Shown here: positions 45,874 through 55,725 of the stretch, piece after piece
How positions within the stretch are numbered: position 1 is the stretch's first letter
How the letters are laid out: the number at the start of each line of letters is the position of its first letter
Origin: an uncultured Cycloclasticus sp.
Lineage (GTDB): Bacteria > Pseudomonadota > Gammaproteobacteria > Methylococcales > Cycloclasticaceae
DNA: 64,000 nucleotides
Direction: 5' to 3'
Assembly (NCBI GenBank): GCA_913060865.1
Contig: CAJXTU010000003.1
Span: 1 to 64,000 of the forward strand
Program-made: the position numbers and the translations under genes
The notes under the pieces: model-generated
The model's input: the letters and a program-made list of their open reading frames with translations, nothing else
Told to the model about the DNA's origin: nothing
The model's database searches: none

Positions 45874-46590
45874 TTATTTAGCTGGCGCATAATCAAATAG
45901 GCGTGACTTTAAACGAAGCATCGCCTGATTATTAATTTGACAAGCACGTGATTCGCTCACCCCTAATACAGCGCCAATCTCTTTTAAATTAAGTTCATTG
46001 TCGTAATACAATGACACGACCATTTGTTCTCTTTCTGGTAAACCTGAAATAGCGTTAGCGAGCGCCACTCTAAAATCTTCTTCATTAATATTTTCTAAAA
46101 TATTTTCAGATGAAGAAACTTGTTGATTGTCGCTCTCTACCTCATCGGTACTGAACAATCGACAACACGTACTGTCTTGCAATATTTTATGATATTCCTC
46201 AATCGTAATCTCTAGCAAAGACGCTATTTCGGTATCGCGCGCATCTCGACCAGTTTCATGCTCAATCTGCCTCATAACCTTAGTAATCTCACGCGCTTTT
46301 CTGTGCACCGATCTAGGTGTCCAGTCTGTGCGCCTAACATCATCTAACATCGCGCCACGAATCCGAATACCTGCATACGTAGCAAAGCTAGCACCATGCT
46401 TATCGTTAAAGTTACTGGAGGCTTCTAATAAACCGACCATGCCCGATTGAATAAGATCTTCAATCAAAACCGTATCAGGAAGCGTTGCGGATAGATGATA
46501 GGCAATTCGTTTAACTAATGGCGCATGCTTAGCAACCAGCTCCCCAGCAGTTTTTGCTTGAAGGTTGGTATACATCGCAATGCCGTTCAC
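45874..46590 (-). CDS. fliA: Flagellar sigma factor FliA (sigma-28)
   Basis: FliA directs transcription of late flagellar and chemotaxis genes. The 238-residue protein has region 2 (HAPLVKRIAYHLSATLP, IEDLIQSGMVGLLEAS, GASFATYAGIRIRGAM), a linker, and region 4 (LPEREQMVVSLYYDNELNLK, EIGAVLGVSESRACQINNQA). The start appears to be GTG at 46590, overlapping the flhG stop by 4 bases (GTGA); an ATG 15 bases later is the alternative. It closes the flhA-flhF-flhG-fliA run. No anti-sigma flgM is in the window. Confidence 0.95.
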   Translation of the reverse strand: MNGIAMYTNLQAKTAGELVAKHAPLVKRIAYHLSATLPDTVLIEDLIQSGMVGLLEASSNFNDKHGASFATYAGIRIRGAMLDDVRRTDWTPRSVHRKAREITKVMRQIEHETGRDARDTEIASLLEITIEEYHKILQDSTCCRLFSTDEVESDNQQVSSSENILENINEEDFRVALANAISGLPEREQMVVSLYYDNELNLKEIGAVLGVSESRACQINNQAMLRLKSRLFDYAPAK

Positions 46591-47465
46591 CCCGTCGATT
46601 CCTCTATCTGACTTGATTGAATAAGCCGTTCTACAAAAAATTCTAAATAACCCGCCGCGCCACGTTGCACAGGCCAGTGATCAATTTTTTTCGCTAAGTT
46701 TTTAATCGCTACGGCAGCATGACTATTAGGCGATGCTTCAACAACAGCTTGTTGTTTTTGAACTGATTTACGTAGGCTTTTATCAAAAGGGACAGCGCCA
46801 GTAAAATACAAAGCAACATCCAAGTATTGGTCCGTTACTTTACAGAGTTTTTGATACAGCATTTTCCCGTGTTGAAGTGACTCAACCATGTTGGTAATAA
46901 CGTGAAATCGGCTCAGACCATGATCTCGGTTTAATAATTTAATGAGCGCGTAAGCATCTGTTAACGAGGTTGGCTCATCGCACACAACGATTAACACCTC
47001 TTGGCAGGCCCTAGCAAAATTAACCACACCACCATGAATACCCGCAGCTGTATCGACCAATAATAAGTCAATATCTTCTTGAAATTCGCTAAAGGCATTG
47101 ATAATACCCGCTTGCTCCATCGTACCCATTTCTGCCATGTGCTGAACACCCGATGATGCTGGGATTACTTTTAGGCCCTGTGGCCCTTCAACGACAATTT
47201 CATCTAATGTTTTTTCGCCACTTAACACATGCGTTAAATTATATTCTGGATGTAGCCCCAACAAAATATCAACATTGGCCAAGCCCATATCTGCATCAAG
47301 TAGTGCAACCTTACGGCCTAATTTACACAATGAAATACCAAGATTTACTGACAAGTTTGTTTTACCAACCCCGCCTTTACCACTCGCTATCGCTATAACC
47401 CTAACGGGTTTTTTATCTGTCATAGTTGTAATTCCTGATGCCTGATCTAAACCTTCCTTAAACAT
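46587..47465 (-). CDS. flhG: Flagellar number regulator FlhG/FleN
   Basis: FlhG is a MinD-like ATPase that limits flagellum number and opposes FlhF and the enhancer-binding regulator. It has the deviant Walker A motif ASGKGGVGKTNLSVNLG, the DADMGLANVDILLGL switch, and LLVDTAAGIHGGVVNFA. The frame is open from 47486. The ATG at 47465 (MFKEGLDQASGI) keeps the DQASG activation segment usual for the family and overlaps flhF by 8 bases, so it is preferred (292 residues). An ATG at 47423 would remove that segment. Confidence 0.94.
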   Translation of the reverse strand: MFKEGLDQASGITTMTDKKPVRVIAIASGKGGVGKTNLSVNLGISLCKLGRKVALLDADMGLANVDILLGLHPEYNLTHVLSGEKTLDEIVVEGPQGLKVIPASSGVQHMAEMGTMEQAGIINAFSEFQEDIDLLLVDTAAGIHGGVVNFARACQEVLIVVCDEPTSLTDAYALIKLLNRDHGLSRFHVITNMVESLQHGKMLYQKLCKVTDQYLDVALYFTGAVPFDKSLRKSVQKQQAVVEASPNSHAAVAIKNLAKKIDHWPVQRGAAGYLEFFVERLIQSSQIEESTG

Positions 47466-48762
47466 TCGCATGTCGCGACGACCCATCTAATAAAACAGAC
47501 AACGCAATGTCATCTTCATCAGCAACTAACTCGGTTGGTTCAATAAACTTCGCCATTAGCTCACTCGCTGATGGGTAATGAAGGTCCTCAGGCACTCGTT
47601 GCCCATCTGTCACAAAACTCAATGGCATTTGCTGCTCGATAATCGCCGATAGCGCGCTACCTGGGCAATCCGTTTCGTCTAATTTACTCAATATGCAACC
47701 AACAGGTTGTGCATCTGCAAAGGTTTTCATCACTTCACGCATTGCTCGAGATTCTGTCGTCGCTGAAATAACAAGATAGTTTTCAATATCAAACTTTTCA
47801 TCTCGTAGTAATTTAAACTGTTCAGTCATACGGATATCGCGTTGACTCATTCCGGCCGTATCTATTAGTACCAACCGTTTATCGACAAAATCCGTTAACG
47901 CGTCACGGAAATCATCCTGCGTTGATGCAACTCGCATTGGAACACCTAAGATTCTTGCGAAATTATTTAACTGTTCATGCGCACCTATACGAAAATTATC
48001 CGTCGTTATTAATGCTAATGACTCTGGCCCATGTCGCATTCTAAAACGCGCAGCAATTTTTGCAATAGTGGTTGTTTTCCCAACACCTGTTGGCCCAACC
48101 AAGGCGACCAAACCACCTTCATCTAATATTTTATTTTCCATAATTGGCAATGCATCTGAGGCCAGTTTAAGACAATTAATCCATGCCGCTTCAAGCTCTG
48201 TATCGGTGACAACGGCTTCGGCTAATTTAACACTCAATTTTTTTGAAAATCCGGTATCTAATAAACGCCTAATCACATCTATCCTGACTGGATTTTGTTG
48301 TGCCCTATCAGCCCAAGATAACTCGTTTAATGTCGTCCTAAATTCTTGACGCATCATATCGAGTTCATGCTTTACCGCTTTTATAGCAGGGTCTTCAAAC
48401 CATTCGTGCTTATTCGCTATCGGCGTCTTTTTAGCTGCCTTTGGGCGAACCTGCTCTTTTTCTCGTACGGCTTTCTTTTTGGACGGCGTATAGTCCTCAC
48501 GATAAGCTTGTTTTGGTGCTTCGTTCCAATCTATCGACACTCGGTCTTTTTTCAACTCCGCATCAAGCCTAGAGTCAAACAAAGCTTCTTTTTTATCAGC
48601 GGCGGCTTGAATTGCCTGTTCATCGTAGTCCTTAGCCGCAACAATCTCCACGCCATCTTCCACTCGATTATTCGACAGAATAACTGCATCCGCACCCAGT
48701 TGTTCTTTCACTAATCTCAGTGCTTCTCGCATATCTGGGGCACAAAACCGTTTAATTTTCAT
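47458..48762 (-). CDS. flhF: Flagellar biosynthesis GTPase FlhF
   Basis: FlhF is an SRP-type GTPase that places the flagellum at the cell pole. The 434-residue protein begins MKIKRFCAPDMREALRLVKE and has a basic linker (about 80-125). An NG domain follows with the P-loop VALVGPTGVGKTTTIAKIAA, the G3 DTAGMSQRD, and SKLDETDCPGSALS. It starts 23 bases after flhA. Together with FlhG it predicts a single or few polar flagella. No residue of the nucleotide site appears changed. Confidence 0.96.
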   Translation of the reverse strand: MKIKRFCAPDMREALRLVKEQLGADAVILSNNRVEDGVEIVAAKDYDEQAIQAAADKKEALFDSRLDAELKKDRVSIDWNEAPKQAYREDYTPSKKKAVREKEQVRPKAAKKTPIANKHEWFEDPAIKAVKHELDMMRQEFRTTLNELSWADRAQQNPVRIDVIRRLLDTGFSKKLSVKLAEAVVTDTELEAAWINCLKLASDALPIMENKILDEGGLVALVGPTGVGKTTTIAKIAARFRMRHGPESLALITTDNFRIGAHEQLNNFARILGVPMRVASTQDDFRDALTDFVDKRLVLIDTAGMSQRDIRMTEQFKLLRDEKFDIENYLVISATTESRAMREVMKTFADAQPVGCILSKLDETDCPGSALSAIIEQQMPLSFVTDGQRVPEDLHYPSASELMAKFIEPTELVADEDDIALSVLLDGSSRHANV

Positions 48763-48785
48763 CGTATATAACCTCTTAAAATCTA

Positions 48786-50876
48786 TTAACCATTTTGCCC
48801 AACACTCCCAACAACACGCACTTGCCTGTCCTCAGGTATTTCGTTGTACGACAAAACATTTAACGTTGAGATGGAATGACGAACAAAGTGAGCCAACCAA
48901 GGACGCAAAAAGCCAGACACCAGAAGTACGGCACTTTTACCTTCCATTTCTAGTTTCTGAGTACTTTCTTGTAATGCGCTTATCATTCTTTCTGCTAATC
49001 CTGGTTCAAGTCCTGCGCTACCATCTTCTGACGCTTGTAAGCTTTGCTGCAATAAGCGTTCCAAATCTGGATCTAAAGTAATGACTGATAATTCACTGTC
49101 TAAGCCACTGATTTTCTGGACAATTGACCGACCTAATGCAATTCTAACTGCCGCTGTTAGCGCGCCAGCATCTTGACTAATTCGGCCGTGCTCAATCAAT
49201 GTTTCAGCTACTGTTCGCATATCACGAACGGGAATATTTTCCTGTAACAAGTTTTGCAGTACTTTTACAACGGCCCCTAATGAAATGGTTTCAGGGACTA
49301 AATCTTCGACTAATTTCGGTGCGGATTTTTTCAAGGTATCGAGCATTTGTTGCACTTCTTCATGGCCTAATAATTCATGCGCATGCGTCTGAATGATTTG
49401 GCTTAAATGTGTTGCCACAACGGTGCCTGGGTCAACCACGGTATAACCCATCGTTTGTGCTTGGTCTTTTTGCCCTGAATCAATCCAAATAGCATCCAAA
49501 CCAAAGGCGGGGTCTTTTGTTGCTATCCCTTGAATATCTCCAAACACTTGGCCTGGGTTAATCGCTAACTCCCTATCGGGATGAATTTCTATTTCTCCAA
49601 TATTGACACCCATCAAGGTCAAACGATACACATTCGGTGCTAAATCTAAATTGTCACGAATATGCACGGAAGGGATTAAAAACCCTAGCTCTTGGGATAA
49701 TTTTTTACGAACGCCTTTAATTCGAGACATCAACTCACCACCTTGAGTTTTATCCACTAACGGTATTAAACGGTATCCGACTTCTAAACCGATCATATCC
49801 ACCGGTGCCACATCATCCCAAGATAGCTCTTTAGGTTCATCAGGCAAGGCTTGAACCAGTGGCTCTACTTCATCAGACTCCATTTCTCCCAACGATTGTT
49901 TTTTGTAAACTGAATACGCGACGTAACCTAAAGCAGACGATAATAGAATAAAAACTACATTTGGCATTCCAGGAATCAAGCCTAATGCACCAATAATCGC
50001 AGCAGCGATAGCTAATGCCTTGGGGTTACTTAACACCTGTAAATTTACCTGCTCACCCATATCTTGATTGCTATTGACCCGAGTGACAATAATCGCTGTT
50101 GCGGTGGATAGTAACAAGCCTGGAATTTGTGCCACTAGGCCATCACCAATCGTTAACAAGGTGTAATATTCCATGGCTTGTGAAAATGGCAAATCATGCT
50201 GAATAACCCCAACACCTAAGCCACCCACAATATTGATTAATAAAATCAGAATACCGGCAACAGCATCACCTCGAACAAACTTACTGGCACCGTCCATTGA
50301 CCCATAAAAATCAGCTTCTTGACTGATTTCTTTGCGCCGATCACGTGCTTCATCTTGCGTTAGTAAACCTGCATTTAAGTCAGCATCGATCGCCATTTGT
50401 TTACCTGGCATCGCATCCAATGTAAAACGAGCACTCACTTCTGAAACCCGCCCCGCACCTTTTGTAACAACCACAAAATTAATAATAATCAGAATACTAA
50501 AAACGACTAAACCGACTGCATAATTACCGCCAATAACAAACGCCCCAAACGCTTCAATCACCTTACCGGCCGCATCACCACCATTATGCCCTTCAAGCAA
50601 AACAACTCGTGTAGATGCCACGTTTAAACTAAGCCGTAACAGGGTAGCCACTAATAAGAAGCTTGGGAAAACGGCAAAATCTAAGGGTCGTAAGGCATAC
50701 ACTACAACCAATAAAACAATCAATGATAGTGCGATATTAAAGGTAAAAAATATATCTAATAAAAAGGGTGGTAATGGCAACACGAGCATCGCCAATATCA
50801 CCATAATTAAAATGGGTGCGCCTAAGCCATTCCGCGCAAAATCTAATAATAGTTTAGAAATATCGTTAAAGTTCAT
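48786..50876 (-). CDS. flhA: Flagellar export apparatus protein FlhA
   Basis: FlhA is the large nonameric export gate component. The 696-residue protein has about eight membrane segments in the first 330 residues, including FPSFLLVATLLRLSLNVAST and GDGLVAQIPGLLLSTATAII. The charged cytoplasmic loop has VSEVSARFTLDAMPGKQMAI. The C-terminal cytoplasmic ring domain docks substrate chaperones. Length is typical. It lies 23 bases after flhB in the large minus-strand operon, with flhF behind it. Confidence 0.97.
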   Translation of the reverse strand: MNFNDISKLLLDFARNGLGAPILIMVILAMLVLPLPPFLLDIFFTFNIALSLIVLLVVVYALRPLDFAVFPSFLLVATLLRLSLNVASTRVVLLEGHNGGDAAGKVIEAFGAFVIGGNYAVGLVVFSILIIINFVVVTKGAGRVSEVSARFTLDAMPGKQMAIDADLNAGLLTQDEARDRRKEISQEADFYGSMDGASKFVRGDAVAGILILLINIVGGLGVGVIQHDLPFSQAMEYYTLLTIGDGLVAQIPGLLLSTATAIIVTRVNSNQDMGEQVNLQVLSNPKALAIAAAIIGALGLIPGMPNVVFILLSSALGYVAYSVYKKQSLGEMESDEVEPLVQALPDEPKELSWDDVAPVDMIGLEVGYRLIPLVDKTQGGELMSRIKGVRKKLSQELGFLIPSVHIRDNLDLAPNVYRLTLMGVNIGEIEIHPDRELAINPGQVFGDIQGIATKDPAFGLDAIWIDSGQKDQAQTMGYTVVDPGTVVATHLSQIIQTHAHELLGHEEVQQMLDTLKKSAPKLVEDLVPETISLGAVVKVLQNLLQENIPVRDMRTVAETLIEHGRISQDAGALTAAVRIALGRSIVQKISGLDSELSVITLDPDLERLLQQSLQASEDGSAGLEPGLAERMISALQESTQKLEMEGKSAVLLVSGFLRPWLAHFVRHSISTLNVLSYNEIPEDRQVRVVGSVGQNG

Positions 50877-50899
50877 TTTGCATCATCATTATTGAAAGG

Positions 50900-52045
50900 T
50901 TACTGTGTTTTATTGGCATATTTTTTATATTCATCCGGAATAGATATATCGCTAGGCGCTTCCGGTTTTTTCCAGCGTTTTTCTGTTGCCATTTTCAACT
51001 GATATACATACGCCAGCACTTGAGCAACTGCTAAATACAAACCCTTTGGAACTTCTTGATCAATCTCTGTCGTAAAGAATAGAGCTCTTGCCAAAGGTGG
51101 GGCAGAAACCAGCGTCACACCATGGCCAACGGCAATATTCCTAATGTTGGCCGCTATTAGGTCCGCACCTTTAGCCACTACGATTGGCGCGCCATTACCA
51201 CCTTCTTCATATTTCAACGCTATCGCAAAATGTGTAGGGTTAGTCACAATAACATCAGCCTGAGGAACCGCCTCTAGCATTCTGCCTTGCGACATCTCTT
51301 GCTGTAATTGACGTACTTTGCCTTTTACTTCTGGTCTACCTTCGGTTTGCTTCATTTCATCCTTAACTTCTTGAAGCGTCATTTTGAGTTTCTTTTTGTA
51401 TTCCCATAGACTAAATGGCACATCAATCGCAACAACCAACAATAAAGATGCGCACAAAACAACAAATGCTAGGGTCATCACATCACTTGCTCGCAACAGC
51501 GCATCCTCTAAAGGTAATCGGCTAAGGTAGATAAACTCGGAAAGGTAATTATTAACCAATAAGGCCATGATCCCCAGCACCAGACCAAATTTTAATAATG
51601 ACTTAACGAGCTCTATCAAACTACGCATTGCAAACATACGCTTAAAACCTTCAATCGGGTTCATCTTGCTCGCCTTGGGTGTAAAAGCTTCCGCACTAAA
51701 AGACCACCCCCCCATCGCAATAGGGCCCGCTAACGCGGCAATCACCATCGCCGCCAAAAAAGGCGCTACAAACAATAAAGCGTCTTGCATCGCAAGCTGT
51801 AATCCGTTTACCGTTTCTAACGGATCAAATAGACTGCTTCTTTCAATCGTGAACGCGCCTTCCATCACCTTCCACATACCTTGAATGATTCGGTCTCCCG
51901 TCATCCAAATCATCATTGAGCCCACCATTAAAACAACGACGGTATTAAGTTCTTTCGAGCGAGCAATATCCCCCTTTTTTCGGGCATCCTCCTCGCGTTT
52001 GGCGGTGGGTTCTTCGGTCTTTTCTTGGTCGCTATCATCTGCCAT
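50900..52045 (-). CDS. flhB: Flagellar export switch protein FlhB
   Basis: FlhB switches export from rod/hook to filament substrates. The 381-residue protein starts with EKTEEPTAKREEDARKKGDI. It has four membrane segments, a linker (MTLQEVKDEMKQTEGRPEVK), and the self-cleavage site NPTH in VIVTNPTHFAIALKYEEGG. The C-domain ends with a short basic tail. It follows fliR by one base. The small FlhB-like protein at 43067-43354 is a partial paralogue of its C-domain lacking NPTH. Confidence 0.97.
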   Translation of the reverse strand: MADDSDQEKTEEPTAKREEDARKKGDIARSKELNTVVVLMVGSMMIWMTGDRIIQGMWKVMEGAFTIERSSLFDPLETVNGLQLAMQDALLFVAPFLAAMVIAALAGPIAMGGWSFSAEAFTPKASKMNPIEGFKRMFAMRSLIELVKSLLKFGLVLGIMALLVNNYLSEFIYLSRLPLEDALLRASDVMTLAFVVLCASLLLVVAIDVPFSLWEYKKKLKMTLQEVKDEMKQTEGRPEVKGKVRQLQQEMSQGRMLEAVPQADVIVTNPTHFAIALKYEEGGNGAPIVVAKGADLIAANIRNIAVGHGVTLVSAPPLARALFFTTEIDQEVPKGLYLAVAQVLAYVYQLKMATEKRWKKPEAPSDISIPDEYKKYANKTQ

Positions 52046-52046
52046 A

Positions 52047-52826
52047 TCAACGCCTTATCCGTAGAAAATCGCCGATAACGCCATAACTTTCGGCCAGCAA
52101 ATTAGTGAAATTACCTAAAACTGATGGAATCGTCACCCACATTAAAAGCAAACCTAGCACCAAGGTAATAGGAAAACCAACCGCAAAAATATTTAGCTGT
52201 GGCGCAGCTCTAGTGACAACACCAAACGCGATATTCACCATCAATAACGATGTAATAGCAGGCATCGCCATCAACAGCCCTGCAGAAAAAATTCTGCTTG
52301 ACCACGCAAGAATGGACCAAACATCTGATCGCTCCATACCCATGGCGCCGATCGGTAAGGTATTAAAGCTATCGATCAACATCTCAATAAGTACTAAATG
52401 CCCACCCAAGGTTAAAAATAAAAGTGTAGACAGTACTAAATAGAATTGACTAACCACCGGTACACTCACACCGGTTGTCGGGTCAACCATAGAAGCAAAA
52501 CCTAAACCCATGCTGTATGCGATACCTTGCCCTGCAAAAATAATCGCGCTAAACACCAGCTGTAAAACAAACCCCGTTGATACGCCGATAAAAATTTGCT
52601 GCAATCCCGTCATAATCCCTTCATGACTAAACACGTCCACTGCCGGACGGTCGGGCAATAAAGGGAGCGTAAAAAAGGTAATCATTAACGTCGCACCTAC
52701 GAGAATTTTATTATCAACGAAACGACCACTAAACACTGGAATAGCGATAAACATGGAACTAATACGGAGTAATGGCCAAAAGAAGCTAGAGGCCCAAACC
52801 ATGATTTGTTGCTCGCTATAAACCAT
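52047..52826 (-). CDS. fliR: Flagellar export protein FliR
   Basis: FliR is part of the FliPQR channel. The 259-residue protein has about six hydrophobic segments with the family stretches LLRISSMFIAIPVFSGRFV, GQGIAYSMGLGFASMVDP, and VTRAAPQLNIFAVGFPITL. It ends with a short basic tail (RIRR). It lies 15 bases after fliQ and one base ahead of flhB, in the conserved fliPQR-flhB order. Confidence 0.96.
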   Translation of the reverse strand: MVYSEQQIMVWASSFFWPLLRISSMFIAIPVFSGRFVDNKILVGATLMITFFTLPLLPDRPAVDVFSHEGIMTGLQQIFIGVSTGFVLQLVFSAIIFAGQGIAYSMGLGFASMVDPTTGVSVPVVSQFYLVLSTLLFLTLGGHLVLIEMLIDSFNTLPIGAMGMERSDVWSILAWSSRIFSAGLLMAMPAITSLLMVNIAFGVVTRAAPQLNIFAVGFPITLVLGLLLMWVTIPSVLGNFTNLLAESYGVIGDFLRIRR

Positions 52827-52841
52827 GCTGACGACGCCCGC

Positions 52842-53111
52842 TTAGCCTATTAAGTCTGGAATATTTAGAAATGTTTGACGCGTAAAATTAATAATTAGGC
52901 GCAACATCCATGGACCAGCAAGGGACAAAACAACAACTGTTATCAACAATTTAGGAACAAAACTTAAGGTTTGTTCGTTAATTTGTGTGGCTGCTTGAAA
53001 CATAGCAACAATCAATCCAATCGCCAACGCTGATAGCAAGAGAGGCGCTGCTAACAAGACTGTCACTTGTAATGCTTGTTCTCCTAAATTCATAACGCTA
53101 TCAGGTGTCAT
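52842..53111 (-). CDS. fliQ: Flagellar export protein FliQ
   Basis: FliQ is a small two-helix membrane protein of the export channel. The 89-residue chain opens MTPDSVMNLGEQALQVTVLL and includes GLIVAMFQAATQINEQTLSF, the family hallmark. FVPKLLITVVVLSLAGPWML leads into the second membrane helix. Thirteen bases separate it from fliP and 15 from fliR. Confidence 0.97.
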   Translation of the reverse strand: MTPDSVMNLGEQALQVTVLLAAPLLLSALAIGLIVAMFQAATQINEQTLSFVPKLLITVVVLSLAGPWMLRLIINFTRQTFLNIPDLIG

Positions 53112-53124
53112 CGGTCAGGCCTCC

Positions 53125-53856
53125 TTAAGTGAAAAAGCTCGCGGCTAAGGTTTCCATTATCAATGCCCAGCCATCGACTAAAACAAATAACATTAACTTA
53201 AACGGTAATGAAATGATCAGCGGAGATAACATCATCATACCCATTGACATCAAAACACTAGCAACCACCATATCAATAATTAAAAAAGGAACGAAAATCA
53301 TAAAACCAATTTGAAAAGCTGTTTTCAACTCGCTGGTAACAAACGCTGGGAGTAACAATGACAACGGAACATCAGAAGCATCTGTAATCGGCTCAGCTCC
53401 AGAAATTCTGGCAAACATTTCCAAGTCATCGTTTCGGGTCTGACGCAACATGAAACTACGAAAAGGCTCTATTACTTTGGTTATCGCCACATCTGCCGCA
53501 ATCTGGTCATTCAAATAAGGTTGCAGCCCCTCATTATTCGCTTTTTCTAACACTGGCGACATAATGAAAAATGTTAAAAATAATGCGAGACCTAATAAAA
53601 TTTGATTGCTGGGTGTTTGCGGCGTACCCATCGCTTGGCGAAGAATAGAAAAAACGACAATAATTCGTGTAAACGAGGTCATCATGACTAATAAACTAGG
53701 CAAGACGGTCAATACCGTCATTACCGCTAGAATTTGCAGTGTTACAGAATAACTTTTACCATCGCCCGCTATTGTAATCGCCTCAATACCATTTGCGGCT
53801 GTGGCACTGAACGGTGTCAACGCAAGGAAAAGAGCCAGAATTATTAGCACCCTCAT
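53125..53856 (-). CDS. fliP: Flagellar export protein FliP
   Basis: FliP builds the core of the export channel. The 243-residue protein has a cleavable signal ([20 protein letters not shown]) and then several membrane segments. It has [40 protein letters not shown], and [20 protein letters not shown], all diagnostic. It overlaps fliO by 4 bases. Length is normal for the family. Confidence 0.97.
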   Translation of the reverse strand: MRVLIILALFLALTPFSATAANGIEAITIAGDGKSYSVTLQILAVMTVLTVLPSLLVMMTSFTRIIVVFSILRQAMGTPQTPSNQILLGLALFLTFFIMSPVLEKANNEGLQPYLNDQIAADVAITKVIEPFRSFMLRQTRNDDLEMFARISGAEPITDASDVPLSLLLPAFVTSELKTAFQIGFMIFVPFLIIDMVVASVLMSMGMMMLSPLIISLPFKLMLFVLVDGWALIMETLAASFFT

Positions 53857-54287
53857 TCGGCAGACCCTTTCTTCATGATGTTTTGTAGGCTCTCTTTAAA
53901 AGCCTCTCCTGAAAGAGCACCCTTATTTGTTTGGTCTGAAATCTCACCCTTCTCAAATGTATGTAAGTTCACCACCCGACCTGGTGCAACACCCAGTAAA
54001 ATATGATGATCTCCCGCTTTGATTAATACCGCTTTTTCCCTACTTCCAAGAGAGATGCCAGACACTATTGTCAGATTCACTTTTTGGTTGGGTGTGAACC
54101 CTGTAAAACGTTTTGCTGCCCAGGCAACCACCAGAATCATCAATAAAACAAATACCAATCCTATCGTCCACTGCGTCAAGTTTGCCGTAGATAAGGGATC
54201 AGAACTATTCGAGCCGACAATAGGCGCTGTAGCCGATAAGGCGACATTAGAGGTGACAATCAACAATAGGCAGCATAAGTTTTTCAT
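53853..54287 (-). CDS. fliO: Flagellar export protein FliO
   Basis: FliO assists assembly of the FliP ring. The 144-residue protein has a signal-like start and one membrane segment ([20 protein letters not shown]). The conserved cytoplasmic strand region [20 protein letters not shown] and LLGVAPGRV follows. It overlaps fliN by one base and fliP by 4. Sequence conservation is low in this family, so position in the operon supports the call. Confidence 0.9.
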   Translation of the reverse strand: MKNLCCLLLIVTSNVALSATAPIVGSNSSDPLSTANLTQWTIGLVFVLLMILVVAWAAKRFTGFTPNQKVNLTIVSGISLGSREKAVLIKAGDHHILLGVAPGRVVNLHTFEKGEISDQTNKGALSGEAFKESLQNIMKKGSAE

Positions 54288-54715
54288 TACTTAAGCTTTT
54301 TAACCCGCTCTGCAGGGCTAATAATATCTGTTAAACGTAAACCAAACTTATCATTCACAACTACTACTTCACCACGCGCAATCAGCGTTTTATTCACTAA
54401 TACATCCATCGGCTCACCTGCCAAGCGATCCAGTTCAATAACCGATCCTTGGTTGAGTTGGAGTAAATTTCGAATACTTATTTTAGTACTACCCACTTCC
54501 ATCGAAACAGTGACGGGCACATCTAAAATCACATCTAAGTTGATTTCACTATCTGCGCTCGTAGCTGCGCTGGTATCTGATATCGGTGCAAAAGCGGCTG
54601 CTTCAGCATTATCTGAATCAGCTGAAGGATCCCCCCATTCAGCCTCATTATTTGTATTTTCATCTAACTCGTCGTTCAATTCAGATTCCTCGTTGTTGTT
54701 TTCTTCATCACTCAT
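54287..54715 (-). CDS. fliN: Flagellar motor switch protein FliN
   Basis: FliN is part of the C-ring. The 142-residue protein has an acidic, Asn/Glu-rich, probably disordered N-terminus (about 1-60) and a C-terminal SpoA domain. The domain has LDVILDVPVTVSMEVGSTKI, LLQLNQGSVIELDRLAGEP, and DVLVNKTLIARGEVVVVNDK. The last residues (FGLRLTDIISPAERVKKL) complete the domain. It overlaps fliM by 4 bases and fliO by one. Confidence 0.96.
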   Translation of the reverse strand: MSDEENNNEESELNDELDENTNNEAEWGDPSADSDNAEAAAFAPISDTSAATSADSEINLDVILDVPVTVSMEVGSTKISIRNLLQLNQGSVIELDRLAGEPMDVLVNKTLIARGEVVVVNDKFGLRLTDIISPAERVKKLK

Positions 54716-55725
54716 GATTTATCCCCTTCATTGCCCAAACTTTTCACTTCTTCACGCTCCATTTTCTCTTGCAGCTGTACTGCAAAATGGCCATTACTTT
54801 CGCCAAGTTTCGCCCTGAATAAAGGCATTTCTCCAGATTCAAGTATCACTTGATCGGGTAATGTAATAGGTAAAATATCGCCTTCTTTAAAGTCTATGAC
54901 GTCTTTAAGAGATACTTCTTGCTTTAATAACAGACAGTTAACATCAACGTCCGCTGTTTTAATGTCGTTTCTTAACGCGGACTTCCAGCGCACATCAATA
55001 TCGCCTCTGTCACTTTGAATACCGGCGTCGAGTAGCTCTCGAATTGGCTCAAGCATGCTATAGGGCAAACTAAATTGAATATCGCCTCCGCCACCCTCAA
55101 GTTCGAGGTGAATCGTTGACACAACCATCACTTCAGTTGGACTAACAATATTTGCAAATTGAGGGTTCACTTCAGAATTAACATATTCAAATTCAAGTTT
55201 TAGTACGGGCTCCCACGCCTTTGCTAAGTCTTCAAAGACAATATCCAACACAATACGAATAACGCGTATTTCTGTCGCTGTAAACTCTCGCCCTTCAACT
55301 TTGTTATGAAACTTACCTGAGCCACCAAAATAAGTATCAACAATCATGAAGACCAAACTGGGGTCAAAAACGAATAACGCTGATCCACGTAATGACTTTA
55401 TTTTTATAATGTTTAGGTTGGTCGGAACGAATAAACTGTGCACATATTCAGAGAATTTCAACATCTGAATACCCGACACTGAAACGTCCGTTGAGCGTCT
55501 TAAGAAATTGAACAAACTGATTCGGAAATAACGTGCGAAACGTTCATTGACCATTTCGAGAGTAGGCATCCGACCACGAATAATTCTATCTTGGCTATTA
55601 AAATCATAGTCGTTCGCCTCACCAACTGGCGCATCTACACCCCTTTCAGTCTCTACATCGCCCTCATCGACACCGTGCAATAATGCATCAATCTCATCTT
55701 GCGATAGTAAATCCGAATCAGACAC
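54712..55725 (-). CDS. fliM: Flagellar motor switch protein FliM
   Basis: FliM receives the CheY signal and switches rotation. The 337-residue protein starts SDSDLLSQDEIDALLHGVDE, which carries the CheY-binding peptide. A middle domain follows (RIIRGRMPTLEMVNERFARY, FGGSGKFHN) and then a C-terminal SpoA domain. Presence of the CheY peptide implies a chemotaxis system elsewhere in the genome, since no che gene is here. It starts next to fliL with no gap and overlaps fliN. Confidence 0.97.
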   Translation of the reverse strand: MSDSDLLSQDEIDALLHGVDEGDVETERGVDAPVGEANDYDFNSQDRIIRGRMPTLEMVNERFARYFRISLFNFLRRSTDVSVSGIQMLKFSEYVHSLFVPTNLNIIKIKSLRGSALFVFDPSLVFMIVDTYFGGSGKFHNKVEGREFTATEIRVIRIVLDIVFEDLAKAWEPVLKLEFEYVNSEVNPQFANIVSPTEVMVVSTIHLELEGGGGDIQFSLPYSMLEPIRELLDAGIQSDRGDIDVRWKSALRNDIKTADVDVNCLLLKQEVSLKDVIDFKEGDILPITLPDQVILESGEMPLFRAKLGESNGHFAVQLQEKMEREEVKSLGNEGDKS

